Assembly: GCA_003255065.1 (NCBI GenBank)
Contig: QAOA01003049.1
Span: 1-64,000 of the forward strand
DNA from: Cercis canadensis
Lineage: Eukaryota; Streptophyta; Magnoliopsida; Fabales; Fabaceae
DNA: 64,000 nucleotides
Reading direction: 5' to 3'
Positions 45,901 through 56,923 of this stretch are shown one piece after another. The number at the start of each line of letters is the position of its first letter. Positions within the stretch are counted from its first letter, which is position 1. Under the pieces are notes generated by a model. The model worked only from the letters and a program-made list of their open reading frames with translations. It was not told the DNA's origin and did no database searches. A program made the translations under genes and the position numbers.

Positions 45901-47707
45901 GTCTCTTGACATAAAATGAGAAAATTGTTCATATTATAAGTTTATGACTAAGGAATAGTATAATTTAAATTTTATACACTTAATTGAATTCTTTTAAAAT
46001 TATGCTAATAATAAGAAAATGATAAAATTATGATGCTGATGAAATTAAGACCTTGAATCACTCATGCAAAAAAAACAAAACAAAACAAAAGAGAGAGATA
46101 ATGATAACTTAATCAAAATTTAACTTATTAGCTTGAATTCAGTTTCTCCATATTCAACTCTGATGTCATATTTATATTTTCTTTTTCTCTTTTTAGCGTT
46201 TCTTTTCATATTCTCATTTTAAAAGGATTGTACTTTTTTTTTTATTCTGAAGTGCTTAAGTCTAACAAACAAAACAAATTTATAAATAAACAAGAGAAAA
46301 AAAAAAAAATTGAAAGCTTACGGTCCAAATTTACCTACAAGTGAAGATGTAATTGTTGATACAACATCACCACCAGCACAGAATGCCTTTCCATTAGCCT
46401 ACATATAAAAAGTAAAATGGGGGAAAAAAAGGGAGCATATATACTTAAATGAAAACTAATTATATTAAATCATAAAAAAATTAGCAAAGTGAGAAATTTA
46501 TTGCTTTAATAAGGTCATTTCTATTAATCTAAAAATTTATAAGAAATACTTCCCTTGATAGCTCTTTTTACCTTCAAAATCACAAGTTTGACTGCAGAGT
46601 CAGTCTCATACAACTTTATATTCTTTGTGATTTGACAAATCTGCCATAGCAAAAAGAAGAAAAATGGAAAAGAGGTCAAACATCATCATCTCTATCAAAA
46701 CCATTATGGCATTATGACAATTTGTAGTGTAAGGATTGCAAGTTCATGGAAAAAAAAAATTAAAAAGCCTGTATAAACAGGAAGTAATCCTGTTCTTTTT
46801 TTGGAATATTCATTTTCTAATGAAGGAAAGAGTTATTCTTAAGCATTTATCTTAGATTAATTTTGGGGCCAATAATAATTCCTTAATATGATAATTTCGG
46901 ATCCTTGTTACCTCTTTTATCCATGTTTCAAGCATAGAGAGATTTCATGTTAAGGAACTTACCATTTCGTGATTAAGAGTATTTAGCTTCCGAGGTCTGT
47001 TTAATATCACTTCCTTCACAGAAGAATTTCCTGCGAAAAGTACCTAAAGGACCATAGCCATGTAACTGATTAGACAGCTTACAATGTATGTTCAATAAAC
47101 TAACGAAGAAAAATCAACCAAAAAGAACTAGCTAATTAAGAATTTTTATGAGATAACTCTATTGTGGAGTTAAATGTTAACTAAAATTATAGGTGTAAAT
47201 TTTTTTAAAAAAACCATAAATATAAATTTAGTTTCCTTTAAAAACATTTTTATACAATTACCTAAATATAATATTGCATCTCTAATTTTTAATCCACGAA
47301 CCAAAAATTATAAACAAGAGAAATCATCATATATATAAATTGCTTAGTGAAAGATGTGGTGTACGTATAATATGTATGTAGAACTAATTGTAATTCAACC
47401 GCAATGGCTTAGGGTACATGCTGAACGGCTAGACTGATATAATTACTAATTAAGTTATATAAATATATGAGATTTTTTCAAAATTAATTTATAACAAGGA
47501 AAAAAACTAAGCCATTGAATATATACGTTTGGACATGGTGCTAATTAGATACTTGCCATGTAGATAATATGGGTACTAATTAACCGTAGTTATTTTAGTC
47601 TATGATTTTATAGCTCACTATATATTACGTAGATGAAAAAAAAAGCCTCAATGGGAAGAAGGGAAAACCTGGCTTGTTTCTCTGCCAAAGGTGAAACTGG
47701 GAGCCAT
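42976..47707 (-). CDS. 3-hydroxyisobutyryl-CoA hydrolase-like protein (CHY1 family), 14 exons
   Basis: Minus-strand exons, high to low: 47707-47669, 47043-46963, 46640-46572, 46398-46335, 45360-45281, 45194-45111, 44911-44827, 44468-44383, 44131-44010, 43910-43850, 43747-43649, 43559-43455, 43243-43202, 43101-42976. All borders are GT-AG and all phases agree, giving 380 residues, the normal length. It is a crotonase-fold enzyme: KAFCAGGDV (67-75), oxyanion loop NGLVMGGGAGL (116-126), then MPEASIGLFPDVGASYFLS with Glu145 and Asp153 spaced like the catalytic pair of human HIBCH, and GEYVGLTGVRLDGAEM. The C-terminus is SKL, a peroxisomal import signal. CHY1 enzymes release free 3-hydroxyisobutyrate from its CoA ester in valine breakdown. 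The first donor (GTTTTC) is weak. No lesion was found. Confidence 0.95.
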
Positions 47708-47782
47708 CGTGCAGTGTTCTATAAGAGCTTAAATTGAGTCTGGCAACGAGAGAGATGTATATTGAGCACAAATAACCTCTAC

Positions 47783-47791
47783 ATATATATA
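47783..47791 (-). promoter_or_regulatory. TATA box of the CHY1-like gene
   Basis: The minus strand reads CTATATATATGT here, about 78 bases before the ATG at 47707, which would put transcription start near 47755. Confidence 0.6.
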
Positions 47792-47799
47792 GTGAAAAT

Positions 47800-48178
47800 A
47801 ATGACAAGGATAAGCTTGTGAACTTTGAAAGTCTTGACCACAGGTGAAAAATATTTCATATTAAAAGTCAATTTGTAGATACCCAATACTTGGCCCAATA
47901 ATATTCAAGCTCATTTAGCCAAAAGCTCATGCCATCAAATATGTATATACATTTCATATCTTTCAGTCATCACCTATAAATAACTCCATACAACAAGTAT
48001 AAGGACTTTTGTTTACTTTAGTACTTGATATATTATCTAGTTCGGACCGTGCTAACTTAGACATTGGAGCTCGAGTATCACCACTCAACTCTTGACCATT
48101 TATTATTGTGTAGTTGTCATACGCTCAATCCAGCTCGTCCACCTCAAGATTATTAGCTCAGATCAAGCTTTGTCAAAA
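47800..48178. other. Upstream region of the CHY1-like gene
   Basis: No gene. A short phrase near 47846, AAAATATTTCATATTAAAAG, reappears at 54905 directly joined to the start of the third copy of the local duplication, suggesting that copy arose with an internal deletion. Confidence 0.45.
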
Positions 48179-48754
48179 TTTAATTGTAAGAAAATCATTT
48201 CACATTAGTTTTGATGGCCACTGTTCATTTGTACCTTAAATACTTATTAGTCTAAATTCTAATGCGAGGACTGCATTAGCAAATCATGTTGAAATTCAGT
48301 GCCGTAACAAACAATTAACTTTATCTTCTAAACCTAGAACGGGACAAGAAGTTGGTAGGTACACAGGTAATCATATTTGAACAATTGACGTTATCTTGTA
48401 AACCTTGAACGTCACAAGAAGTTGATAGCTAGGTACACAGGTCATCAAATTTCTTAGATTATTTTAAACATGACCAACTCTAATCTTAGAAACTGTGTTT
48501 AAGTCAAATTAAAAATAAAAATAAAAATAAAATTGCTTTTCAATTGTATAATTAAATTTACCATGTTCATACGGCGAATTCATCTATAAAGATAATAGGA
48601 GTGAGAAATGATTTTCATCACATGCCATCTATAATTGAGGGTGAATGATGGAGTGTGAATATCGAGATAATAGATCTAGGTCCAAAATGGAAGGCTATAT
48701 TGAATTATTGATATTATCTTTAATTATATGCACATTTAACAAGTGATGTTGATA
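48179..48754. repeat. Local duplication module X, copy 1
   Basis: This begins TTTAATTGTAAGAAAATCAT, contains AATGCGAGGACTGCATTAGC and AACGGGACAAGAAGTTGGTA, and from about 48446 is the DUF247 upstream module (AAATTTCTTAGATTATTTTA to ATTTAACAAGTGA). Copy 2 is 50828-51245 resuming at 52335, and copy 3 is 54931-55175 (first half only). Confidence 0.85.
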
Positions 48755-48864
48755 AAATCACGTGGGCCCAATCTAATTTCATGTGAAGGAGAGAGTTGGT
48801 TTATGTCTTATAAGTATGCAAGTGACTTTTGTTCCAAAATGACTCAAGTTATTTTAAAGAGTAA

Positions 48865-48985
48865 AACCCTTTTTTAATCCTTAAAAAATGTAGTTACTGA
48901 CAAATTGGTCCTCCAAAAATTTTCAGTGACAAATTGGTCCTTGAATTATTATTCTGTCTGATAAATTAGTCATATGATATTTTAA
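48865..48985. mobile_element. Mutator-like arm remnant, same family as the Pack-MULE
   Basis: AGAGTAAAACCCTTTTTTAA, then CAAATTGGTCCTCCAAAAAT and ATTATTATTCTGTCTGATAA, closely match the outer arm of the element at 19525-24040. Only one arm is present; the inner part has no captured gene visible. Confidence 0.7.
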
Positions 48986-49043
48986 TGAGAAAAGTTTTGA
49001 ACCCCTGCAGACCCTTTTCCTAAATTTTTTTCACTGATCTTGN

Positions 49044-49908
49044 TTGGAATCTAACTAAAAGTTGTGTTAGTTGAAATTGTAAAGTTCCTCTTGAAGTAAC
49101 TGATGTAAGGTCCTTATTTCAAGGAAAAGTTTATCTATTTTCTCTTACACAAAGTAAAGCTTTATGGAACAAAATGACAAAAGACTTTTTGGTTGATTGA
49201 CATTGTGTCAGCTATTAGGTGGCTATTTCTTTGCCTCTCTCTTAGTCCTTCATGTGCACAAGAAAGGAAATATAACAAGGGAACTTCCAAGGCTTCGGTG
49301 ATGGATGAAGAGAAGTGAGAAGAAAATATTTTAGAGGGAGATGGAAACCATTTTCAAGAGTCATACTCTTCTTTTTCCTCTCGGTTATCTCTTCATGTTT
49401 CAAGAACTTCATTGTATCATATCTACTCTATAAGAGAGTTTCTTCTTTGGGGCTGTACCAAAACACTTAGGTTTTATATTTGGATTTCTATAGGAGAAAT
49501 CCATGAGAGTAATCTCTAGTGAGTTAGAGAGAGAGAGTTTATGGTTAGCTTGAAAAATAAAAATTATGGTTGTGAAGCTTGGAAAAATAAACTTGAAAAA
49601 TAGTAAAACCTCATGATATGGTAGAAGTGGATGCAGGCATGTTAAGCCGAACCACTATAAAAACTCTTGCAGATTTTCTTTCTCTTCATCTCTTATCTTC
49701 TTGTTTAATTTCTATTCTATTCGATCTACATCGTTTATTAAGTTATCTCTTTGTATTCAAATTTGGTATTTGTCAAAGAACTAGTTTGTCAAAACTAGTT
49801 CTTAAACAAATCTATGATTTGAATTTGTTTATATCAAAATTGTTTTTACGAATAATTTTTAATAATTCCTATTCACCTCCCCTCTAGGAATAGACTCTGC
49901 AACTCTCA
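49044..49908. mobile_element. Ty1-copia LTR fossil, partial (5' part missing at an N)
   Basis: This matches 52699-53569 through TGTGTTAGTTGAAATTGTAA, TTCCTCTTGAAGTAACTGAT and the terminal CTATTCACCTCCCCTC region. The left part is cut by the N at 49043. The end is followed by the same sequence as the complete LTR at 52458-53569, so the insertion predates the local duplication. No internal retrotransposon sequence adjoins it. Confidence 0.75.
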
Positions 49909-50826
49909 TTGACAAGTATAGAAAAAGGGAAAACATGATATAGTATTCATCTATGCATGTTTTTATATACAAGTTGATAGCTCTTATTCAGCCATAATAC
50001 ACGTTAATAGAAAATAAGCAAGGAAAAGAAATTAATAAGTCTATTGCCTAGTCTAATTGATAATTATCCAGAATTAATCATAATTAATGTAGAAATATGT
50101 ACAAAGTAAATATCTCTCCATTTATGCCTAAAATCATGCCTTATGTTGATAATGTGAAATTTGATTTCTTGATAGCAATAGATGTTTTATTAACAAGAAG
50201 TTGGTAGGTACACAGGTCAAATTTTTTAGGTAGGAATTTGTTGGGAAATATGGCACATTGGTAACTAGTGAATAGTAACAAATGCTAAATAATTAACTAC
50301 TCAAAAATAAAAATAATTATTATAAAAGAAAAATGACACCAAAAATTTTAACATAAAAAATACTCTAATGCTGAGAGAAAAATAATAGGACCAAGTCTAA
50401 CAAATATTCTACTATTTGCAATAACATTGATACTCACTTTGAATTGTTACAAGCTATTTGGTATTGATACAATATTTATACTCAAGTGTAACTTGTTTTT
50501 TCTTTTTTCTTTTCTGATACTTTTGACTATGACCTTGAATTCAAATATGGAACCTATAAACCTTGAAGAAAATCTTAATATCATTCAACTACAAGCTATT
50601 TGGTACCTTTTTTTCGTTTACTTACATTTACATGTGTTACATACATTCATCATGCACGGTGCTATCCTTTAATTTCACAATTTTGGGCTGGACCAACAGA
50701 ATTTATACATAAGTGGTCGGTTTGGTTGTTAGAAAATATTTTCTAAGCCAAACCAAACCGAAAACCATATCATATCCCCATGTACGTATATTTTTATTAA
50801 TTACACATATAAATATAGTGCATTGA
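49909..50826. repeat. Local duplication module D, copy 1 (continues from 49044)
   Basis: 49044-50826 is a long near-copy of 52699-54497, including the LTR and about 920 bases beyond it (phrases CAAGTTGATAGCTCTTATTC, GGTCGGTTTGGTTGTTAGAA and AAACCAAACCG). Copies differ by scattered substitutions and small indels. Copy 1 ends at the N at 50827 where module X copy 2 is abruptly joined. Confidence 0.85.
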
Positions 50827-50827
50827 N

Positions 50828-51245
50828 GAGGACTGCATTAGCAAATCATGTTGAAATTCAGTGCCCTAACAAACAATTAACTTTATCTTCTAAACCTTGA
50901 ACGGGACAAGAAGTTGGTAGGTACACAGGTAATCATATTTGAACAATTGACGTTATCTTGTAAACCTTGAACGTCACAAGAAGTTGATAGCTAGGTACAC
51001 AGGTCATCAAATTTCTTAGATTATTTTAAACATGACCAACTCTAATCTTAGAAACTGTGTTTAAGTCAAATTAAAAATAAAAATAAAATTGTTCTTCAAT
51101 TGTATAATTAAATTTACCATGTTCATACGCGAATTCATCTATAAAGATAATAGGAGTGAGAAATGATTTTCATCACATGCTATCTATAAGTGAGGGTGAA
51201 TGATTGAGTGTGAATATCGAGATAGTAGATCTAGGTCCAAAATGG
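50828..51245. repeat. Local duplication module X, copy 2 (interrupted by a transposon)
   Basis: This starts GAGGACTGCATTAGCAAATC right after an N, follows copy 1 closely, and reaches the DUF247 upstream module. It is broken at CCAAAATGG by the Mutator-like element 51246-52334 and resumes at 52335, continuing to about 52400 with GCACATTTAACAAGTGGTAA. Confidence 0.85.
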
Positions 51246-52334
51246 GGAGCAAGTCTTCGAATATTGCAGTTTTGGAAAGAATTTCCATACATACGGTAGT
51301 CCTCAAACAAATTCCATGGATGTAGCACTTTTTTTTTTTTTCTTTTTGTAATAGTGGGTGTCAAATTTTCATTAGGAGGAAGCCGAATTTTGCCAACAAC
51401 TTCAGTGGAGTGCTGCATTTTCAAATTTTTTTTAATGTGAAATTTTTTTTTTTAATTGAAAAGTTAGTGCTGTATTTTGAGAGGGGGTGCCGAATTTCCA
51501 CAAATGTTATCAGTTGAGTGCCGAATTTCCGTAGCAAATTTTTTTCAAGTGTCAAATTTTGCCAAAAATTTAAGTTGAGTGCCGCATTTTCATTTTTTTT
51601 TTTAAAAGCTGATTGCCGAATTTTAATTACGCATGATATGTTCTCGACACGGAGTTAGTGTCTTAATCTTGACGGAGATGCGTCACAAGTGTAACAATTG
51701 GATGCAAACCCGTGTTGGACAATCTATTAGTTTCAATAATATAATCACAACCCGGTGTAATGGTTTTACTGGAGGTAGTTGGGTGCTTTGGAAAGATGAC
51801 GTAACACTCGTATGTTATCAAAATCATCATCATTTTAATTTAAATTTAGTTTTTAATGTTAGACTGGACCATAAATAACATGTAATTAATTGCTGGCATT
51901 ATATAAATGAGTGGTTATTGCAATATCTTAATTTTAATTACTTGCAAAATAATTTTATTGTTGCTCTACTTTTGTAATTAAAATTTGACACTCAGCTTTT
52001 TTTTAAAAAAATAAAAATAAAAATGCAACACTCAACTTGAGTTTTTGGCAAAATTCGGCACTTGACAAAAAATTGCTATGAAAATTCGGCACCCCCTCTC
52101 AAAAAATGACACTAACTTTTCAATTAAAAAAAAAAAGATTCCACATTAAAAAAAAAATTAAAAATGCGGCATTCCATTGAAGTTGTTGGCAAAATTCGGC
52201 TTCCTCCTAATGAAAATTCGACACCCACTATTAAAAAAAAAAAAAGAGAAAGTGCTGCATACATGGAATTTGTTTGAGGACTACCCTATGTATGGAAATT
52301 CTTTCCAAAATTGCAATATTCGAAGACTTGCTCC
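51246..52334. mobile_element. Mutator-like fold-back element carrying LINE endonuclease sequence
   Basis: Ends are GGAGCAAGTCTTCGAATATT and its inverse AATATTCGAAGACTTGCTCC; arms match for over 300 bases each, with repeated phrases such as GTGCCGAATTT / AAAATTCGGCAC. The flanks are a perfect 9-bp duplication CCAAAATGG (51237-51245 and 52335-52343), and removing the element restores the sequence seen at 34516 and 48680, so the empty site is visible in this window. No transposase. The centre holds a fragment of a LINE endonuclease. Confidence 0.95.
51633..51850 (+). pseudogene. LINE endonuclease-domain fragment inside the fold-back element
   Basis: The plus frame reads SRHGVSVLILTEMRHKCNNW and later TTRCNGFTGGSWVLWKDDVT. 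This matches the start of the apurinic-type endonuclease domain of plant LINEs, where a strand ending LxETR is followed after about 30 residues by GFSGGIWLLW. The Glu of LTEMR corresponds to a metal-binding residue. No reverse transcriptase follows. The piece lies in the unpaired centre of the element, so it was probably acquired by it. Confidence 0.65.
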
Positions 52335-52457
52335 CCAAAATGGAAGGCTATATTGAATTATTAATATTGTCTTTAATTATATGCACATTTAACAAGTGGT
52401 AATTAGAATAACTTTATATTTAAACAATTGATTTTATCTTCTAAACCAAAATTTGAT

Positions 52458-53569
52458 TGTTAACCCCACAAGTCTCTAGTCCTGTTTTAATGATAACAAA
52501 ACGTTTTGTTATTTTTAATCTGTGTTATTTTTTTCTAAGTTCTTATTTAGAACAAATTTGAAAAGAAGCCTTAAAGAATTTGTTCTTAAGAACTAGTTTT
52601 TGCCTCTATGATCAAGATCCTCTAGAATCTAGATAATGAGAGTTTCGAATTTTGCTGATGTGGACAAGTTTGTCAAGGACTCCAATTAAATTTAGCCTTT
52701 TGCAATCTAACTAAGAGTTGTGTTAGTTGAGATTGTAAACTTCCTCTTGAAGTAACTGATGTAAGGTCCTTATTTCAAGGAAAAGTTTATCTACTTTCTC
52801 TTACACAAAGTAAAGTTTTATGGAACAAAATGACAAAAGACTTTTTGGTTGATTGACATTGTGTCAGCTATTAGGTGGCTATTTCTTTGCCTCTCTCTTA
52901 GTCCTTCATGTGCACAAGAAAGGAAATATAACAAGGGAACTTCCAAGGCTTCAGTGATGGATGAAGAGAAGTGAGAAGAAAATATTTTAGAGAGAGAAGG
53001 AAACCATTTTCAAGAGTCATACTCTTCTTTTTCCTCTCGGTTATCTCTTCATGTTTCAAGAACTTCATTGTATCATATCTACTCTGTAAGAGAGTTTCTT
53101 CTTTGGGGCTGTACCAAAACACTTAGGTTTTATATTTGGATTTCTATAGGAGAAATCTATGAGAGTGATCTCTATTGAGTTAGAGAGAGAGAGTTTATGG
53201 TTAGCTTGAAAAATAAAAATCATAGTTGTGAAGCTTGAAGAAGCTTGGAAAAATAAACTTGAAGAATAGTAAAACCTCATGATATGGTAAAAGTGGATGC
53301 ATGCATGTTAAGCCGAACCACTATAAAGACTCTTGCAGATTTCCTTTCTCTTCATCTCTTATCTTCTGGTTTAATTTCTATTCTATTCTACATTGTTTAT
53401 TAAGTTATCTCTTTGTATTTAAATTTGGTATTTGTCAAAGAACTAGTTTGTCAGAACTAGTTCTTAAACAAATCTATGATTTGAATTTGTTTATATCAAA
53501 ATTGTTTTTACGAGTAATTTTTAACAATTCCTATTCACCCCCCTCTAATAATAGACTCTGCAACTTTCA
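52458..53569. mobile_element. Solo LTR of a Ty1-copia element (SIRE/Maximus-like)
   Basis: It starts TGTTAACCCCACAAGTCTCT and ends TGCAACTTTCA, with the flanks TTGAT and TTGAC agreeing at four of five bases, close to the 5-bp duplication expected. The near-end phrase CTATTCACCCCCCTCTAAT is typical of large copia LTRs. No internal coding sequence or second LTR is present, so it is a solo LTR about 1.1 kb long. A partial duplicate is at 49044-49908. It is an inert fossil, older than the local duplication. Confidence 0.75.
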
Positions 53570-54497
53570 TTGACAAGTATAAAAAAAGGGAAAACATGAT
53601 ATAGTATTCAACTATATATGTTTTTATATACAAGTTGATAGCTCTTATTCAGCCATAATACACGTTAATAGAAAATAAGCAAGGAAAAGAAATTAATAAG
53701 TCTATTGCCTAGTCTAATTGATAATTATCCAGAATTAATCATAATTAATGTAGAAATATGTACAAAATAAATATCTCTCCATTTATGCCTAAAATCATGC
53801 CTTCATGCCTTATGTTGATAATGTGAAATTTGATTTCTTGATAACAATAGATGTTTTATTAACAAGAAGTTGGTAGGTACAGAGGTCAAATTTTTTAAGT
53901 TGGAATTTGTTGGGAAATATGGCACATTGGTAACTAGTGAATAGTAACAAATGCTAAATAATTAACTACTCAAAAATAAAAATAATTATTATAAAATAAA
54001 AATGACACCAAAAAATTTAACATAAAAAATACTCTAATGCTGAGAGAAAAATAATAGGACCAAGTCTAAAAAATATTCTACTATTTACAATAACATTGAT
54101 ACTCACTTTGAATTGTTACAAGCTATTTGGTATTGATACAATAATATTTATACTCAAGTGTAACCTTTTTTTCTTTTTTCTTTTCTGATACTTTTGACTA
54201 TGACCTTGAATTCAAATATGGAACCTATAAACCTTAAAGACAATCTTAATACCATTCAACTACAAGCTATTTGGTACCTTTTTTTCGTTTACTTACATTT
54301 ACATGTGTTACATACATTCATCATGCACGGTGCTATCCTTTAATTTCACAATTTTGGGCTGGACCAACAGAATTTATACATAAGTGGTCGGTTTGGTTGT
54401 TAGAAAATATTTTCTAAGCCAAACCAAACCGAAAACCATATCATATCCCCATGTGCGTATATTTTTATTAATTACACATATAAATATAGTGCATTGA
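53570..54497. repeat. Local duplication module D, copy 2 (continues from 52699)
   Basis: Second copy of the sequence at 49909-50826, ending CATATAAATATAGTGCATTGA and then continuing into sequence not present in copy 1. The short open frames in both copies are non-coding in appearance. Confidence 0.85.
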
Positions 54498-54930
54498 TAA
54501 TCTTATATCTATATTCATACTTTTGTCAAAGAAATTATTAAATACAAAGGTATATTAGTTATATCAGATGTTTATTAATTAAAAACTATATTATAAGTTT
54601 ATAAGAAATTTTAGAATAATTAAAAAGGAGGATATATATTAGGACTTGGTCGATCGGTTTTCCACCATGAATGTGAACGACACTTGTTTTTATTCTATTT
54701 TATCTCGTTAAGTACAGGTATCAATTTGTCAATTTTATAACTATCTAGAAAGAAAGTTCCTATACGCAATTGATCAATAAACTTTATTGTTTTGAAATTT
54801 AAATGTTGTTAAGATATAATAGTTGATTATCTTCGATCAAATTTGGCTATCTATTGAGGACCTTAATAATAGTTTGTAAGAGTTTTTTTTTTTTTTTTGT
54901 AAGAAAAAATATTTCATATTAAAAGTTAAT
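54498..54930. other. Unique spacer between duplication modules
   Basis: AT-rich; no gene. A poly-T run at about 54883-54898 precedes module X copy 3. Confidence 0.45.
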
Positions 54931-55175
54931 TTAATTGTAAGAAAATCATTTCACATTAGTTTTGATGGCCACTGTTCATTTGTACCTTAAATATTTATTA
55001 GTCTAAATTCTAATGCGAGGACTGCATTAGCAAATCATGTTGAAATTCAGTGCCGTAACAAACAATTAACTTTATCTTCTAAACCTAGAACGGGACAAGA
55101 AGTTGGTAGGTACACAGGTAATCATATTTGAACAATTGACGTTATCTTGTAAACCTTGAACGTCACAAGAAGTTG
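54931..55175. repeat. Local duplication module X, copy 3 (truncated at an N)
   Basis: This matches 48181-48425 almost perfectly, then stops at the N at 55176, beyond which is poly-A. The rest of module X, including the DUF247 upstream part, is missing here. Confidence 0.85.
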
Positions 55176-55176
55176 N

Positions 55177-55920
55177 AAAAAAAAAAAAAAAAAAAAAACA
55201 AAAGAAAAATATAAAGAGCTCCCTTGTTCTACCAACAATGATTAGTGTCGAAAAACAAGAATTTAGCATTTAAAACCACTCATCCACGATTCTTTTTTAA
55301 TTTTTCTTCTAGAACACCTAAGAATTTATCTTCTCTACAAATATTTTGTTGAAGTTTGCTCCTATACTTACAATCTGACACCAATTCCTTACGTAGATGA
55401 ATTTTCATATAAGCAATAATAATTTAATAATTTGATACCCACAATCAAATAATTAAGAATTACCAAGTTGTGTGGTTCAATGAAAATAATATAATATTTC
55501 TTGTCTTAATAAATTGTTAACTTTGTTTAGAGCTCTTAATCTATGTACCATATCTAATATGTTGAAGAAAAGAATATGCAGTCTCAAGGAGACACTCAAG
55601 TAGTTGAGGAGTTCACATGTTTCCGTATAAGACTAAGTTGATTCTATATGTCGTACTTTTTTTGGTTATAAAATTTCTCTAATTACATATATAATAACTA
55701 AAAGTGATAAGGCACGCCACATGACAGTGACTCCCTCGACGACTTGAAGAAAGCCAACTTTCCCTTTTCACACTAGTGGAAATATGTGAATCATGCGTGC
55801 CAAGACTTAAATGAAATTTTTTTGTCTCTACCCTCCACGGCTCCGTCTGTTATGAATAATTGACTGCATATTTAACATATGTCTGGTTTGAGATAATAAA
55901 TTATCTCCCTTCTACATTGT
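55177..55920. other. Upstream region of the short-chain dehydrogenase gene
   Basis: Begins with a poly-A run of about 22 bases after the N. No gene was found. Confidence 0.45.
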
Positions 55921-55925
55921 TTCTC

Positions 55926-55932
55926 TATATAA
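55926..55932 (+). promoter_or_regulatory. TATA box of the short-chain dehydrogenase gene
   Basis: TATATAA within TTCTCTATATAAGCTAAG, 100 bases before the ATG at 56027. Confidence 0.65.
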
Positions 55933-56026
55933 GCTAAGGAGGTTGCGCTCGAGAATTTTGTCTAAGACTTGAAGCTGACATTGAAGCATTTTTATAGCTA
56001 TAACTTTACAGTAATCTCTTTCAGAT

Positions 56027-56923
56027 ATGGCAGGCATTTCACAGCTCCCTCTGGCCGCAAGAAGGTATACACACCAATAATATTGAATTTTCTTGCATAT
56101 TTGTATGTAAATATTGGCGTGAAATCCTTGGTAAAATAATTTTTTCAGACTAGAAGGAAAGGTAGTTGTGATCAGCGGTGGAGCAAGGGGTGTTGGTGCA
56201 TGCATGGCAAAGCTCTTCAGCAGACATGGGGCAAAGGTGGTGATTGCAGATATTCGAGACCAACTAGGACATGGCGTGCGCGATGAAATTGGACCCGAAT
56301 TTGCAACCTATGTACACTGCGACGTGACGAAAGAAATTGATGTTGAAAATGCTGTTAACACAGCTATTTCTAAACATCAAAAGCTGGACATAATTGTGAA
56401 TAATGCTGTGATAGTAGGTGAAGCTAAACCCAGCATTCTTGACAATGATGTCACTGAATTCGAACGCGTTGTTAGTGTCAACCTAACAGGTCCTTTCTTG
56501 GGCACCAAGCATGCAGCTAGGGTTATGATTCCAGCTAAAAAGGGAAGCATAATTAACGTTGGTAGCGTTTGTTCAAGTGTAGGAGGGGTTGCAACCCATG
56601 CTTACACTAGCTCTAAGCATGCCATGGTGGGACTCACAAAGAATACAGCAGCTGAGCTTGGGAAATTTGGTATTCGTGTAAATTGCTTGTCTCCTTATTT
56701 TATTGCTAATATTGCTGCAAAGGAGTTCTTCAAATTAGATGATGATGGGTGCGCTGGGGTGTATTCTAACCTAAAAGGGGTGGCTCTGAAAGAGGAAGAT
56801 GTAGCTGAAGGAGCACTTTATTTGGCTAGTGATGACTCCAAATATGTAAGTGGGCACAATCTAGCACTGGATGGTGGCTTCACCACTATTAATCCAGTTT
56901 TTGGTTTGTTTTCACAATCTTAG
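56027..56923 (+). CDS. Short-chain dehydrogenase/reductase (SDR110C / secoisolariciresinol dehydrogenase-like)
   Basis: Exon 1 is 56027-56064 and exon 2 is 56149-56923; the 84-base intron has GT-AG borders. The product has 270 residues, the normal length. The dinucleotide site is SGGARGVG (22-29), Asp47 in ADIRD favours NAD over NADP, and CDVT (70-73) is present. The catalytic Ser152, Tyr165 and Lys169 are intact (GSVCSSVGG, AYTSSKHAM). The structural NNAG motif reads NNAV (97-100), a substitution at a normally glycine position. The plant SDR110C group includes secoisolariciresinol dehydrogenase, xanthoxin dehydrogenase, momilactone synthase and tropinone-reductase-like enzymes that oxidise hydroxyls of secondary metabolites or hormones; substrate cannot be told from sequence. 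The first short exon supplies the N-terminus MAGISQLPLAAR. Looks intact. Confidence 0.93.

Noticed and set aside
49618-49887. 89-residue open frame, with a near twin at 53301-53573
   Set aside because: Both lie inside the copia LTR and its duplicate; the similarity between them is due to the duplication and not to coding constraint.
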